A stretch of 64,000 nucleotides of DNA from a bacterium (lineage in GTDB: Bacteria > Bacillota > Clostridia > Lachnospirales > Lachnospiraceae): contig JAMPCE010000003.1 of assembly GCA_023666335.1 (NCBI GenBank), forward strand, positions 22,600-86,599, written 5' to 3'. The notes beneath the pieces were generated by a model, which ran no database searches, was not told the DNA's origin, and saw nothing but the letters and a program-made list of their open reading frames with translations. The position numbers were made by a program, and so were the translations under genes. This document shows positions 52,206-61,900 of this stretch, piece by piece (the first letter of the stretch is position 1; every line of letters begins with the position of its first letter).

Positions 52206-55200
52206 AGAGAGACTGACAGCCCTGTTTCTTGCGTCGGCAGTCGCCATAAGCGGTATACCGACGATATCTGTACGGGCAGAAGAAGAGAAGCCGCAGGAAA
52301 AAGCGGAAGAGAAAGAAAGCGGAGAAGAGAACACGGAAGAAGTAAAAAGCGTCGAAGGCGCAAATGAGACGATCGACGCCTATAATGATGCGGAGGCAGA
52401 ATGGAAAGAGGTTTACATAAGAAATGCAGAGGACTTGAAAAACTTTGCGAAGAACTGCCGGCTGGATACCTGGTCTCAAAATAAGAAAGTGTATCTGACG
52501 GCGGATCTTGATCTGAGAGGGGAGAACTTTGTTTCCATACCGACTTTCGGCGGCTATTTTGACGGGCAGGGGCACACCATCAGCGGGTTTGCGGTGCATA
52601 GTCCGCTTTCCTATGTGGGGCTTTTTAACGAAACGCAGACGACGGCGGTGATCGCTGACCTGAAAGTGGAAGGAACCGTCAGACCGACCGGAAAGCAGAT
52701 GGTCGTGGGCGGTATCGTGGGGGATAACAGCGGCATCCTGCTAAACTGTGCCTTTGACGGCATTGTGGAGGCAAGCGACTATGTGGGCGGCATCGCGGGC
52801 TGCAATGAGATAAACGGCGTGCTGATGAACTGCGAGACGGCGGGAACGATCACGGGTACGCACTATACGGGCGGTATCGCGGGAGATAATATCGGCAATA
52901 TTTCGGGGTGCCGCAACCTGGCTGACATCAATACTTCCAACGAAGACAAGGCGATGTCTCTTGAGGACATCAATCTCGGTGAGTATGCGGCAGGGCTTTT
53001 CAATGCGCTGGAAGACGGGACGGGCGAGAGGGGCAGAAAGCTTTCCGCTGCGGAAAATATGGTGGATACGGGCGGTATCGCGGGGCTTTCTACGGGGATT
53101 CTTCAAAACTGCGTAAACGAGGGGATGATCGGTTACGAGCATGTAGGCTATAATGTGGGCGGCATTGTCGGCAGACAGTCCGGTTATGTGCATTCCTGCG
53201 TGAATCAGGGAAAGGTGTACGGGCGCAAGGATGCGGGCGGTATTGTCGGGCAGGCGGAACCGTATATCGCGGTGGACTTGTCGGAGGACATCGTGCGGCA
53301 GTTGTCCGATCACATTGACACGCTCCACGATCAGGTAGGAAAGATGCTGGATGACGCGGGAGACAGCTCGGATACGCTCTCTAACAGACTGTCGGTGATT
53401 CGCAGTTTTGCGGACAAGGCGCTCGACGATACTCATTCGCTGGCGGATCAGACGACTCTGTGGACGGACGGCATGATGGATTCCGTCAACGAGGCGGTGA
53501 GCCGTTTCGACTATGTGCTGGACGAGACGGCAAAGGACGGCGGCGTGGTCGATCACGCTTCGGATGCTGCGGGCGATGCGCGGGACGCCGCAGAAAAACT
53601 GGAAGATATGGTGAAAGCCCTGGATCTCTACCAATATATGACGCCGGAAGAGAAAGAACAGTACGACAAGGCAAAGGCGGCGATCGAGGAGGCAGGGAAA
53701 AAGCATGCCGAAAATGAAGCCAAGGCGGTGGATGCTTATGAGAATTATTATATCGGCAGAGCGGCGAATGAAGATCTGACCAATGAATACGATTTGAAGC
53801 CAGTGCGGGAATCGGGTGTGGACAGCGGCTGGGCTTATGCGACGATTCCGTTTGTCAATGTGCTTGACAGCTATCTGGGGATCACCGGCTGGGTGCACTA
53901 TAACAGCGGGACAGGAGAGATGAAAGAGTTTCCGCTTACCGACGGGAGCGCGCAGGCGGAAGCCGACCGCCTCGTGCAGGAGAAAGCGAATCAGGAGATG
54001 GCGGACAACAGCCTCGCAGTAGCAGAGCGGGCGGCGGAGTATGCGGATAAGCAGTACCGGGATACGCACGGCGGCGCTTCCTATAGCGCGGATATGCAGA
54101 AATACCTGGAGATCATGACGGATATCGCATCCAGACATAGCGATGAGATGACGGAGGATGCGAAGAAACAGCTTGAAGACGCCGCGTCTTCCGCAAAGTC
54201 GGCAGCCGGAAACCTGCAGGAGATGGGAAGTGAGACAAAGGATATCCTGACGACCTTAAATGATAAATCGGATATCGCGTTTCCGAGGCTGGGGGACGAT
54301 TACCGCTCCACCACGGGAAGCCTTGATTCCAACTTAAAGAATATCTCGGAGAATATGGGCTATCTGAATGATGAGATGTCTTCCTCGGGGGATCTTCTGG
54401 GAGGCGATCTGTCGGATATCAACGACCTGTTCAGCGAGATCATGCTGTTATATACCGACGCGCTGGACGGCGTGCTGGATATGGATTATTCCGATCGATA
54501 CGAGGATGAGTCGCAGGAGAATGCGGAGGAGAGCATCGACGCGACGATCGCGGACTGTACGAACAGCGGCAATGTGGAGGCGGACCTGAATGTGTCCGGC
54601 ATTGCGGGAACGATGGCGATCGAGTATGATTTCGATCTGGAGAGCGACGTGACGGGAATCGACGACGCCAGAGCAAACTCTACTTTCCTCACCAAATGCG
54701 TACTCAGGCAGAATGTGAATCAGGCGAAAGTGACCGCGCAGAAGAGCTATGCGGGAGGCGTCTGCGGCTTGCAGGAGATGGGTATGATACTGCGCAGCGA
54801 GAACTACGGCAGGATCGAGAGCACGGCAGGCGATTATGTGGGCGGCATCGCGGGACAGTCCCTCTCCCACATCAGGCAAAGTTATGCCAAGTGTACGGTG
54901 GCGGGCGGAGAATATGTGGCTGGGATCGCAGGCTGGGGAAACGGGATCGAAGACAGTCTCGCGATGGTGAAAGTGAAAGAAGCGGACGCGTTTTTTGGCG
55001 CGATCGCGGGTCAGGTTTCCGACCATGCAGAGATCACGGGAAATTACTTTGTGTCGGATGAACTCGCGGGCATCGACCGCATCAGCTACAGCGGCAAGGC
55101 GGAGCCGGTAAGCTATCGGGCGCTTTTGCAGACGGAAGGGATCCCCTACGGATTCCGGCAGATGAAAGTCACCTTTTATGCGGACGATGAGGAAGTCGGC

Positions 55201-55866
55201 AGCGTCGAGTGCCCTTACGGCGGCAGCGTGGAGCTGGATCAGTATCCGAAGATTCCCGTTAAAGAGGGGTTTTATGCGGACTGGGATAATAAAGAATTGA
55301 CGGACGTCAGAGTCGATGAGGACGTGACGGTAGAGTATGTGCGCTATCTGACAACGCTGGCGGGAAGCTGGCTGCGGGAGAACGGGCAGTCTTCCATTCT
55401 GGCGGACGGGATGTTTGCGCAGGAGGATGAGATCACGGTCGATAAGCTGGACGCGGCGGCTGTGCGGGTGACGCTGAACGATTCTTTCACGAAAGAGCCG
55501 GAAGAACTGGCGGAGTGCTGGCAGATCACGATACCTGATGACGATTTGTCATCGCATAAGATCCGCTATCAGGCGCCGCAGGGACAGACTGAGGGCGTGG
55601 AGATCTATGTGCAGGATGATAACGGCTGGCATAAGGCGGAGACCGAGATGATGGGGATTTATTATCTGTTCGATGTGAGGGGCAGCAGCGTGACTGTGGC
55701 GGCTGTCGTGACGGAGAAGGGGTTCATGGATTATATCGGTTTTGTCGTGGGCGGGGGCGTGGTGCTGCTCGCGGCGATCGGGGCGGTTGTGTGGAGGAGG
55801 CGGAAGAAGCGGAAGATGGCACAGGCGGAGGATGCAGACGAAAGTAACATTGAAAAAGTGGAATAA
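52198..55866 (+). CDS. Large exported GLUG-repeat protein with a coiled-coil core and C-terminal anchor
   Basis: A 1222-residue protein. Signal peptide 1-26 is followed by an acidic E/K-rich stretch, then a GLUG-type beta-helix (about 80-360) with many GG(I/V)(A/V)G turns. Next comes a long helical region (about 365-790) with repeated hydrophobic heptads such as LSDHIDTLHDQVGKMLDDAGDSSDTLSNRL and later SDIAFPRLGDDYRSTTGSLDSNL, which recalls YhgE/Pip proteins. A second GLUG block (about 800-960), two small beta domains, one membrane segment (about 1182-1202) and a basic tail complete it. The ATG lies in the stop of the MMPL gene, and GGGGAGG precedes it by 8 nt. The YhgE/Pip likeness is a visual impression; the GLUG part is firm. 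Confidence 0.82.
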   Translation: MCKERLTALFLASAVAISGIPTISVRAEEEKPQEKAEEKESGEENTEEVKSVEGANETIDAYNDAEAEWKEVYIRNAEDLKNFAKNCRLDTWSQNKKVYLTADLDLRGENFVSIPTFGGYFDGQGHTISGFAVHSPLSYVGLFNETQTTAVIADLKVEGTVRPTGKQMVVGGIVGDNSGILLNCAFDGIVEASDYVGGIAGCNEINGVLMNCETAGTITGTHYTGGIAGDNIGNISGCRNLADINTSNEDKAMSLEDINLGEYAAGLFNALEDGTGERGRKLSAAENMVDTGGIAGLSTGILQNCVNEGMIGYEHVGYNVGGIVGRQSGYVHSCVNQGKVYGRKDAGGIVGQAEPYIAVDLSEDIVRQLSDHIDTLHDQVGKMLDDAGDSSDTLSNRLSVIRSFADKALDDTHSLADQTTLWTDGMMDSVNEAVSRFDYVLDETAKDGGVVDHASDAAGDARDAAEKLEDMVKALDLYQYMTPEEKEQYDKAKAAIEEAGKKHAENEAKAVDAYENYYIGRAANEDLTNEYDLKPVRESGVDSGWAYATIPFVNVLDSYLGITGWVHYNSGTGEMKEFPLTDGSAQAEADRLVQEKANQEMADNSLAVAERAAEYADKQYRDTHGGASYSADMQKYLEIMTDIASRHSDEMTEDAKKQLEDAASSAKSAAGNLQEMGSETKDILTTLNDKSDIAFPRLGDDYRSTTGSLDSNLKNISENMGYLNDEMSSSGDLLGGDLSDINDLFSEIMLLYTDALDGVLDMDYSDRYEDESQENAEESIDATIADCTNSGNVEADLNVSGIAGTMAIEYDFDLESDVTGIDDARANSTFLTKCVLRQNVNQAKVTAQKSYAGGVCGLQEMGMILRSENYGRIESTAGDYVGGIAGQSLSHIRQSYAKCTVAGGEYVAGIAGWGNGIEDSLAMVKVKEADAFFGAIAGQVSDHAEITGNYFVSDELAGIDRISYSGKAEPVSYRALLQTEGIPYGFRQMKVTFYADDEEVGSVECPYGGSVELDQYPKIPVKEGFYADWDNKELTDVRVDEDVTVEYVRYLTTLAGSWLRENGQSSILADGMFAQEDEITVDKLDAAAVRVTLNDSFTKEPEELAECWQITIPDDDLSSHKIRYQAPQGQTEGVEIYVQDDNGWHKAETEMMGIYYLFDVRGSSVTVAAVVTEKGFMDYIGFVVGGGVVLLAAIGAVVWRRRKKRKMAQAEDADESNIEKVE

Positions 55867-55908
55867 GAAAAACGGGTGCGCGGAGATTTTTCCACGCACC
55901 CGTTTTTT
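55867..55908. terminator. Bidirectional terminator between convergent genes
   Basis: A stem of about 14 bp pairs GAAAAACGGGTGCG (55867-55880) with CGCACCCGTTTTTT (55895-55908). It has T runs at the far side in both directions, so it can end both the MMPL/GLUG operon and the adhesin transcript. Confidence 0.9.
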
Positions 55909-55937
55909 GAAGCCGGATTTTCCATAGGCGGAAAATA

Positions 55938-58900
55938 TTACCTCCACCACCACCAAAATCCTTTGGCTTTGATTTTGAATTTTACTGTTTTGGTTCCCCC
56001 GTAATTGCCCTTTCCGGCAAGGGTGACAGAGGCGTTTCCTTTTTTGATGTTATTCGCATAAGAGACGATCTCATAATCATCATCTGACAGAATCGCGTCA
56101 GGGTGCCTTACGACAATCTCCGTTTTGTCAGGTCTGATCTCGCGCCCGGTATAAGTCTGCACGGGAATGCTCACTTTTGCAGATTTGATATCGGCGGCTA
56201 CAATGCGGTAGGTGCCGCTGAATACTCCCTGATACAGATTGCCGCTTCCGCTTGCGAGCGTCACGCAAATCCGCGTATTGGCAGGAATGATATCTGTTTT
56301 TTCTACAGCGTCCCCTGCTTTTTTCGATGTTCCGTTTTCAAGAGCAACGTCGTTTGCGTAGGTATAGGTGATGCTCTTTTTGTCAAAATCCTTTCCGGCT
56401 TGTAAGGCTTTCCCGTTCGTATCCAAAAGCTTTGGCACAATTTTATAGATGTTGCTTTTGTTTTTATATACTTTGTCACAGGGAGCCAGCGTCATGTTAG
56501 CCAGATTCTGCGCGTGGATCGTAAAGGGAATTTCCAGCTTATTCTTAAAGCTGCCTTTGCCCTTTACCACGATCGTCGGCGTTTTATTGCTTTGTATGAC
56601 ATTGTTGTTTTTGTAGTTGAGCGTATAGTCTGTGCCCTTTTTCAAAAGAATGCCCTTAAAATATAAGTCAGGCTCGGGACGGCTGCCACCTTTTACATAA
56701 GTGCAGACGATATCCTTTGTATATGTGATATGACTGCCGCTGTCTTGCAGGATGTCATACGGCGTGATCTTATAGCTTTTTTGCAGCGTGCCGGTGTAAC
56801 CGTTGATTCCCTTGAAAATCACTTTGGCAGTTCCCGCGTTGGTGTTTTTCTGATACGTTACCGTGTAATCTTTTCCGCTTTGCAGGGTGATATCCTCGCC
56901 GTTGACTTTTATAGTCAATACGCAGTTCTGCCGAATCTCTTCTCCGGTATAGGTAATGGGGGAGACAAGCCCCGCCACTTTTGCCTTTTTGATGGAACCG
57001 CCCGTTATCTGGAAAGATACGGTTTTCTGTCCGGCATAGCTGCCTTTTCCCTTTAAGATAACGGCAGCTTTACCGATAGCAGTATTATCCCTGTATTCCA
57101 GCTCGTAGTCTTCGTGTTCCACAAGGACGGCTTTCTTGTATTTTACGACAGGCGCAGGCATGAGGGCGCCGCCCGTATATGCCTGATTTGGGATTTTGGC
57201 GACACTGACCTTGCTGATCAGGATTTTGTCCGTAATATCGAAGGTCAAGGTCTGTTCGCCGGTATAGTTCCCTTTTCCAATAACGATGATCCTGTATGTT
57301 CCGATATCTTTATAAGAACCGGAAGCATAATCGGGATATTCTATGGAGAAATCTGTTTTGTATTTCAGCTTCCTGCCGTTTATGGTGATGGAAGGAATCG
57401 GCTGCTGTATTTTTTGGTTGTAAACTTTCGTCATATCCGCCACGATCATATTGGATTCGGTGAGTTCTAGCGGCAGGATTTTGAAAGTGGCGGTTTCCTT
57501 GCCGGTGTAGTTGCCCTTACCTTTGACCGTGATGGTAGGCGCCTGATTTGGATTACTGGCGTCATTGGCGTTGACGTTTTTGGAATAGGAAATGGTATAA
57601 TCCTGATTTTGAATCAAAAGTTTACTGCCGTCATATACGCGGACACTTGGCTTGATGGCTTTACCAGTGTACAGTTGGTCTGCTACTGCACTGATCCAGA
57701 GACCGTCCTCACTTTCTATTTCACCCCAATGTGCATATAGAATGATGGATTTCTGTACCGTAATTGTAAAATCGTCTATTTTTTCACCGCCTGTCGCTTG
57801 TGTATACCAGCCCAGAAAGACTTTGCCCTCCCTCGTTGCATTTTTCGGAAGTGAAATCACATCACCTGCCTGTAAGCCAGTAATACGCTGAATGGGATCG
57901 CCGCCTTGCGTATCAAAGGTGATTGTATAAGTTCTTATGTCTGTCTCTGTTGCTCCGACATGAACGATACATTCACATGAAAGATCGCCGTAGGTTACGG
58001 TGACGTATGTAGTGCCATTTCTATGGGCGGTGATGTTGCCGCTATTGTCTACACTGGCGGTGCTTATGTCATAGGAACTCCATATAAGTTCTTCGGCGGC
58101 GAGAGCTGTGCCATTATCTGCAAGTGCGGTAAGCTGTGTGCTTTCTTCGGGATTCAGATATAGCTCTGTGGAACTTAAGGAGATAGATGTTACAGGGGTT
58201 TCTGTATCGGCATCGATCTGTTCCTCCACGCCCGTACCGTAGCCGATATAGACAAATTGGCTGTCGTCGCTGCTCTCATCTTTGGCATAGTCAGGCAGGG
58301 CTTCTACATAATAATGCGTCACAGAATCTTCGTAACTGCTTAAGTCTATACTACAGGCATAGCCGTACCCAGATGACAGCGCATGAAAATCTGTTTCATA
58401 AATGACATCTCCGCCTTCTGTGCTTTTATGAACTCTGGCAACGCCGGAAGATGGAAGATCGCCGTTATTCCATACTGTAAAATCGAGCCAAGTGCCGCCG
58501 CGATCCAGCCTTGTAGCGGTATCAATCTCATAGTTTGTTGTTTCCAACACAATAGTCTGTGTATTATTGAGACTGTCCTGATCTTCCGATAATACAACGC
58601 TTATTGTAAATTCTTTTTTTCCATCTAAATCAGAGGGTACGGTAAATCCGTCTACAGTAATTTCTCGATTTTCCCCGGGTTGTAGATTTAGGGAAGCGAC
58701 ACTCTGGATAACTGTATCATCTATGGTAAATTGCAGGCTGTCTATCACGGTGTTTCCTTGATTGGTGATTTGCACCTGCAAGGGAAGTGCAGAACCGCCG
58801 TGAATTTGCTTTTCGGCAAAATCGACATAGTCTAAAGAAACATCTGTCACTTCTTTTTTACCGAGGACGCATAAATCTTTTAACAGCGTACCGTCTTCCA

Positions 58901-61900
58901 GAAACACACCTTCTAGGTGAGCAATCGTAAGATTTTCCCAGTCACCGATTGCGTTGACACGAGATACGATTGTACCCTGTGACTCTGCGCATTTAGAAAT
59001 ATTCTGCCATGTACCGTCGGCATTTTCTCTGGTTCCGTATACAGCAACAGCGCCGTCAGCCTTATTGCTATCTGTCATTTCCCAAAGGAGCATATCCCGG
59101 TTATCCTGCCCGGTAACAACATTAAAACAAACAGGAGCCCCAAGGGAGGGTTCCGACCAGATTCCTTGCGGAGTTTCGTCTTTATTTTGCAAACGCACGA
59201 TATTGCCGTCCTGATACCAGTAGATGCTGCCGCTTTCGGAAAGGACTGGCATGGAGTCCGCCACAGCATTATCAGTCAGTCTGCTTTGACTGCCATCTGT
59301 CATATTCCACAGATACAGTTCCCGGTCTTCCGTAGTGGCAAGATCTCCATCCGTATCCATTTCGCATACGATGGTCGGTGTGCTGTCGAAAATGCCGGAT
59401 ACCATATTGATGATACATCCGTGCTCCGGCAGAATGTATTTCTGCGGTTCTGTATCAGTGTCTGCAATGATGTATAAGTTTTGCGTATTGTTTCCAAAGA
59501 GGTCTCCGCTGTCCAGCGCATTATGTACATATGTTGTATAACGGGTGTTATTTTGCGCAATCGTGCAAGGATACATATAATAGCCGCTTTCCTGTGTCAA
59601 CGGTTCTTCAACGGTCACTTCGCCGGTCTGCGTATCAAGGATGGCTCTGCGGATCGACATAGACTGTAAAGCATCCAGCATAGTTTCGTTGTCTTCTAAT
59701 ATCTTTGTACCATCCTGCCAAGTGATATATATCTTCTGTCCGCTCGCAAAAAGAGTAAAAGCGCCGTCTAAAGTAGCATCTTCCGTCTCGGCAATCAGCC
59801 TTTTTGGTTCTGACCAGCTGACATTATCCTGAGACGTCGCATAAACGATCGCGCCGATGTTATTGGCGCTTCGGGAAGCAATATCTTCCACCCAGAATAA
59901 ATAAGTAGTATTTCCCACCCGTGTCATGATCGGAGACGCAGAGGGGTAGATTGCTGACTTAATGATTGTTTTTCCGTCTGTGGTTTGTGTGCTGCTGTCG
60001 GAAGAATTTATAGCGGCAGACATTGTTTTTAAGAAGCCGTCAGAATAATCGAGATAGCTTCTGTTGAGAGGAACAAAATCGGATTGCTGTGAATTGGTAA
60101 ATGTTTCTGCCGTACTTCGTGTTTTGCTGCCTTTTTCCATCATAGTGTAGGTGTATTTAGGGCTTTCCCATAATGGCTTTTCATAAAATAATAAAACAAG
60201 CTCCACTTTTCCGGAAGCTTCCAGCCAAGCTTTCTGGTATTTTTTTGCTGGCATCCAAGTGTAATTAGCATTACCGTTCAAAGAAACATTTACTTCAATG
60301 CCGACGCCGACGCCCGCACCGGCAGTCAGCCCCACTTTTCCCGATAAAGTGCCGCCTGTAAGATCAAAGCCAGTAATTTCCCAATTTTTTATTGGAATGG
60401 AAGCATTCAAATCTGCACTGACAGAGGCCTCGCCTTCTACAAAAATATTAATTGGAACAAATCCAGCCATAAAATACTGTTTGACGCCGCCTGTGCCTTC
60501 TAATGTTGCAATGACCCCGACCTTAACAGTAATATTTCCCTCGTTAAGCTCGCTGATATTTCCTTCCCCGTAGCCGCAGATGCTGCCGTCGATATCAAAA
60601 TAACCTGCGTTAAATCCTTTAACATGCCCAAACTTGCTGGCAAGCTGGCTGGCGGACTTTGCCTTTTTGGAAAGACGATTATAGTTGTCCTTGTATTGAT
60701 TAAAGTCTGTGTCTGCAGGCTTATTGAAAGCAACTTTCAATTTACCATCGCCATCAATAGAAATGTCTACAGGTAGTTTATCTTCCAGCCCAAATTTATA
60801 GGTGCCGCCGCCAATCAGCGGGACATCGTCAGGAATCTGTACCTCAAAAGCATTCCCGAGAGCGAATTTTCCGGATATTTTTTCGCGTTCAGCAGTTAAA
60901 TAATTAACGGTACAGGTCAGCCCAATACCTATGGTTGTTGTTTGATCGCTTCCATCCGTTACGCGGAGTTTGTATTTTCCTTGTTTCAGGAGACTTTCTA
61001 AAGGCATGCTGGCTTTGATTTCTCCGCCATCTTCAGTAGTGCCGCCTTTAGCGGTGGGAATCGTAAATGTGCCGGAAGTATTTTGTATGACAACAGTGTC
61101 ATCTTCTGCAAGCAGTTCATAAAGAAGCGTTTCATGATTGGTTTTTGCCGTAAAAGTGAAAGTGCTCGCCTGTCGGTTGGAAAGTTTGCTCAGATCTTCG
61201 TAATAGCCAAGCACCACTTTTTCGCGGAGCAAATCAATCTTTTGCCCGTCCATGTCGGCAATTAACTCTGTGACCCGCAATGTATCACTTTTGGGGATCA
61301 TAGGAATGTGTATAATCATGCCGTTAGAGGCTTCACAGGCGGTCGTAGAGTTTTCATAGCTTTCTGCGATCACGGTTATTTCTGTCCGCACCTTCTCGTC
61401 GGACGCATCTACCAATGCCAAACCGTTTTTTGAGGTGAGATAGGAAATGTTATTGACAGTTACAACCGCACCTTCAATACCGGCTTTTGTGTCTTCGTCA
61501 TAAACAGCAATCGTAAGCTTGTCTTTTGTAATTTCTATGTCCTCGATGGAGGGGATGATTTCCTTTTCCTCTGGAATATAATTTTTCCCGAGGGCAACAC
61601 TGTAGCTTAAGTTTTGCGGCAGTTCGGTGACGGAGGTGCCGTCAGAGCGATACCAGATGTCACCAGTATTAGAAGGCAATTTCACCGTTTCAGAGAGATT
61701 GCATGGCGTATGGAGTAGAGTGAGTTTATAAGTCCAAGAAATAAGTGGAATATCTTCAACAAACATAGCTGTTGCATCGGATACATTTTGTAGATTGAAA
61801 CTGCTTAGATCCAGTTCTTCCAAATCTTCGCAAGCTTCAAACATATGGTTTATATTTATAACATTGTCAGTGTTAAATTTACTTACATTTAATTTAATCA

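Noticed and set aside
55938..55960. LPxTG or membrane anchor at the end of the adhesin
   Set aside because: The last 60 residues contain neither; the final hydrophobic run is only five residues long.
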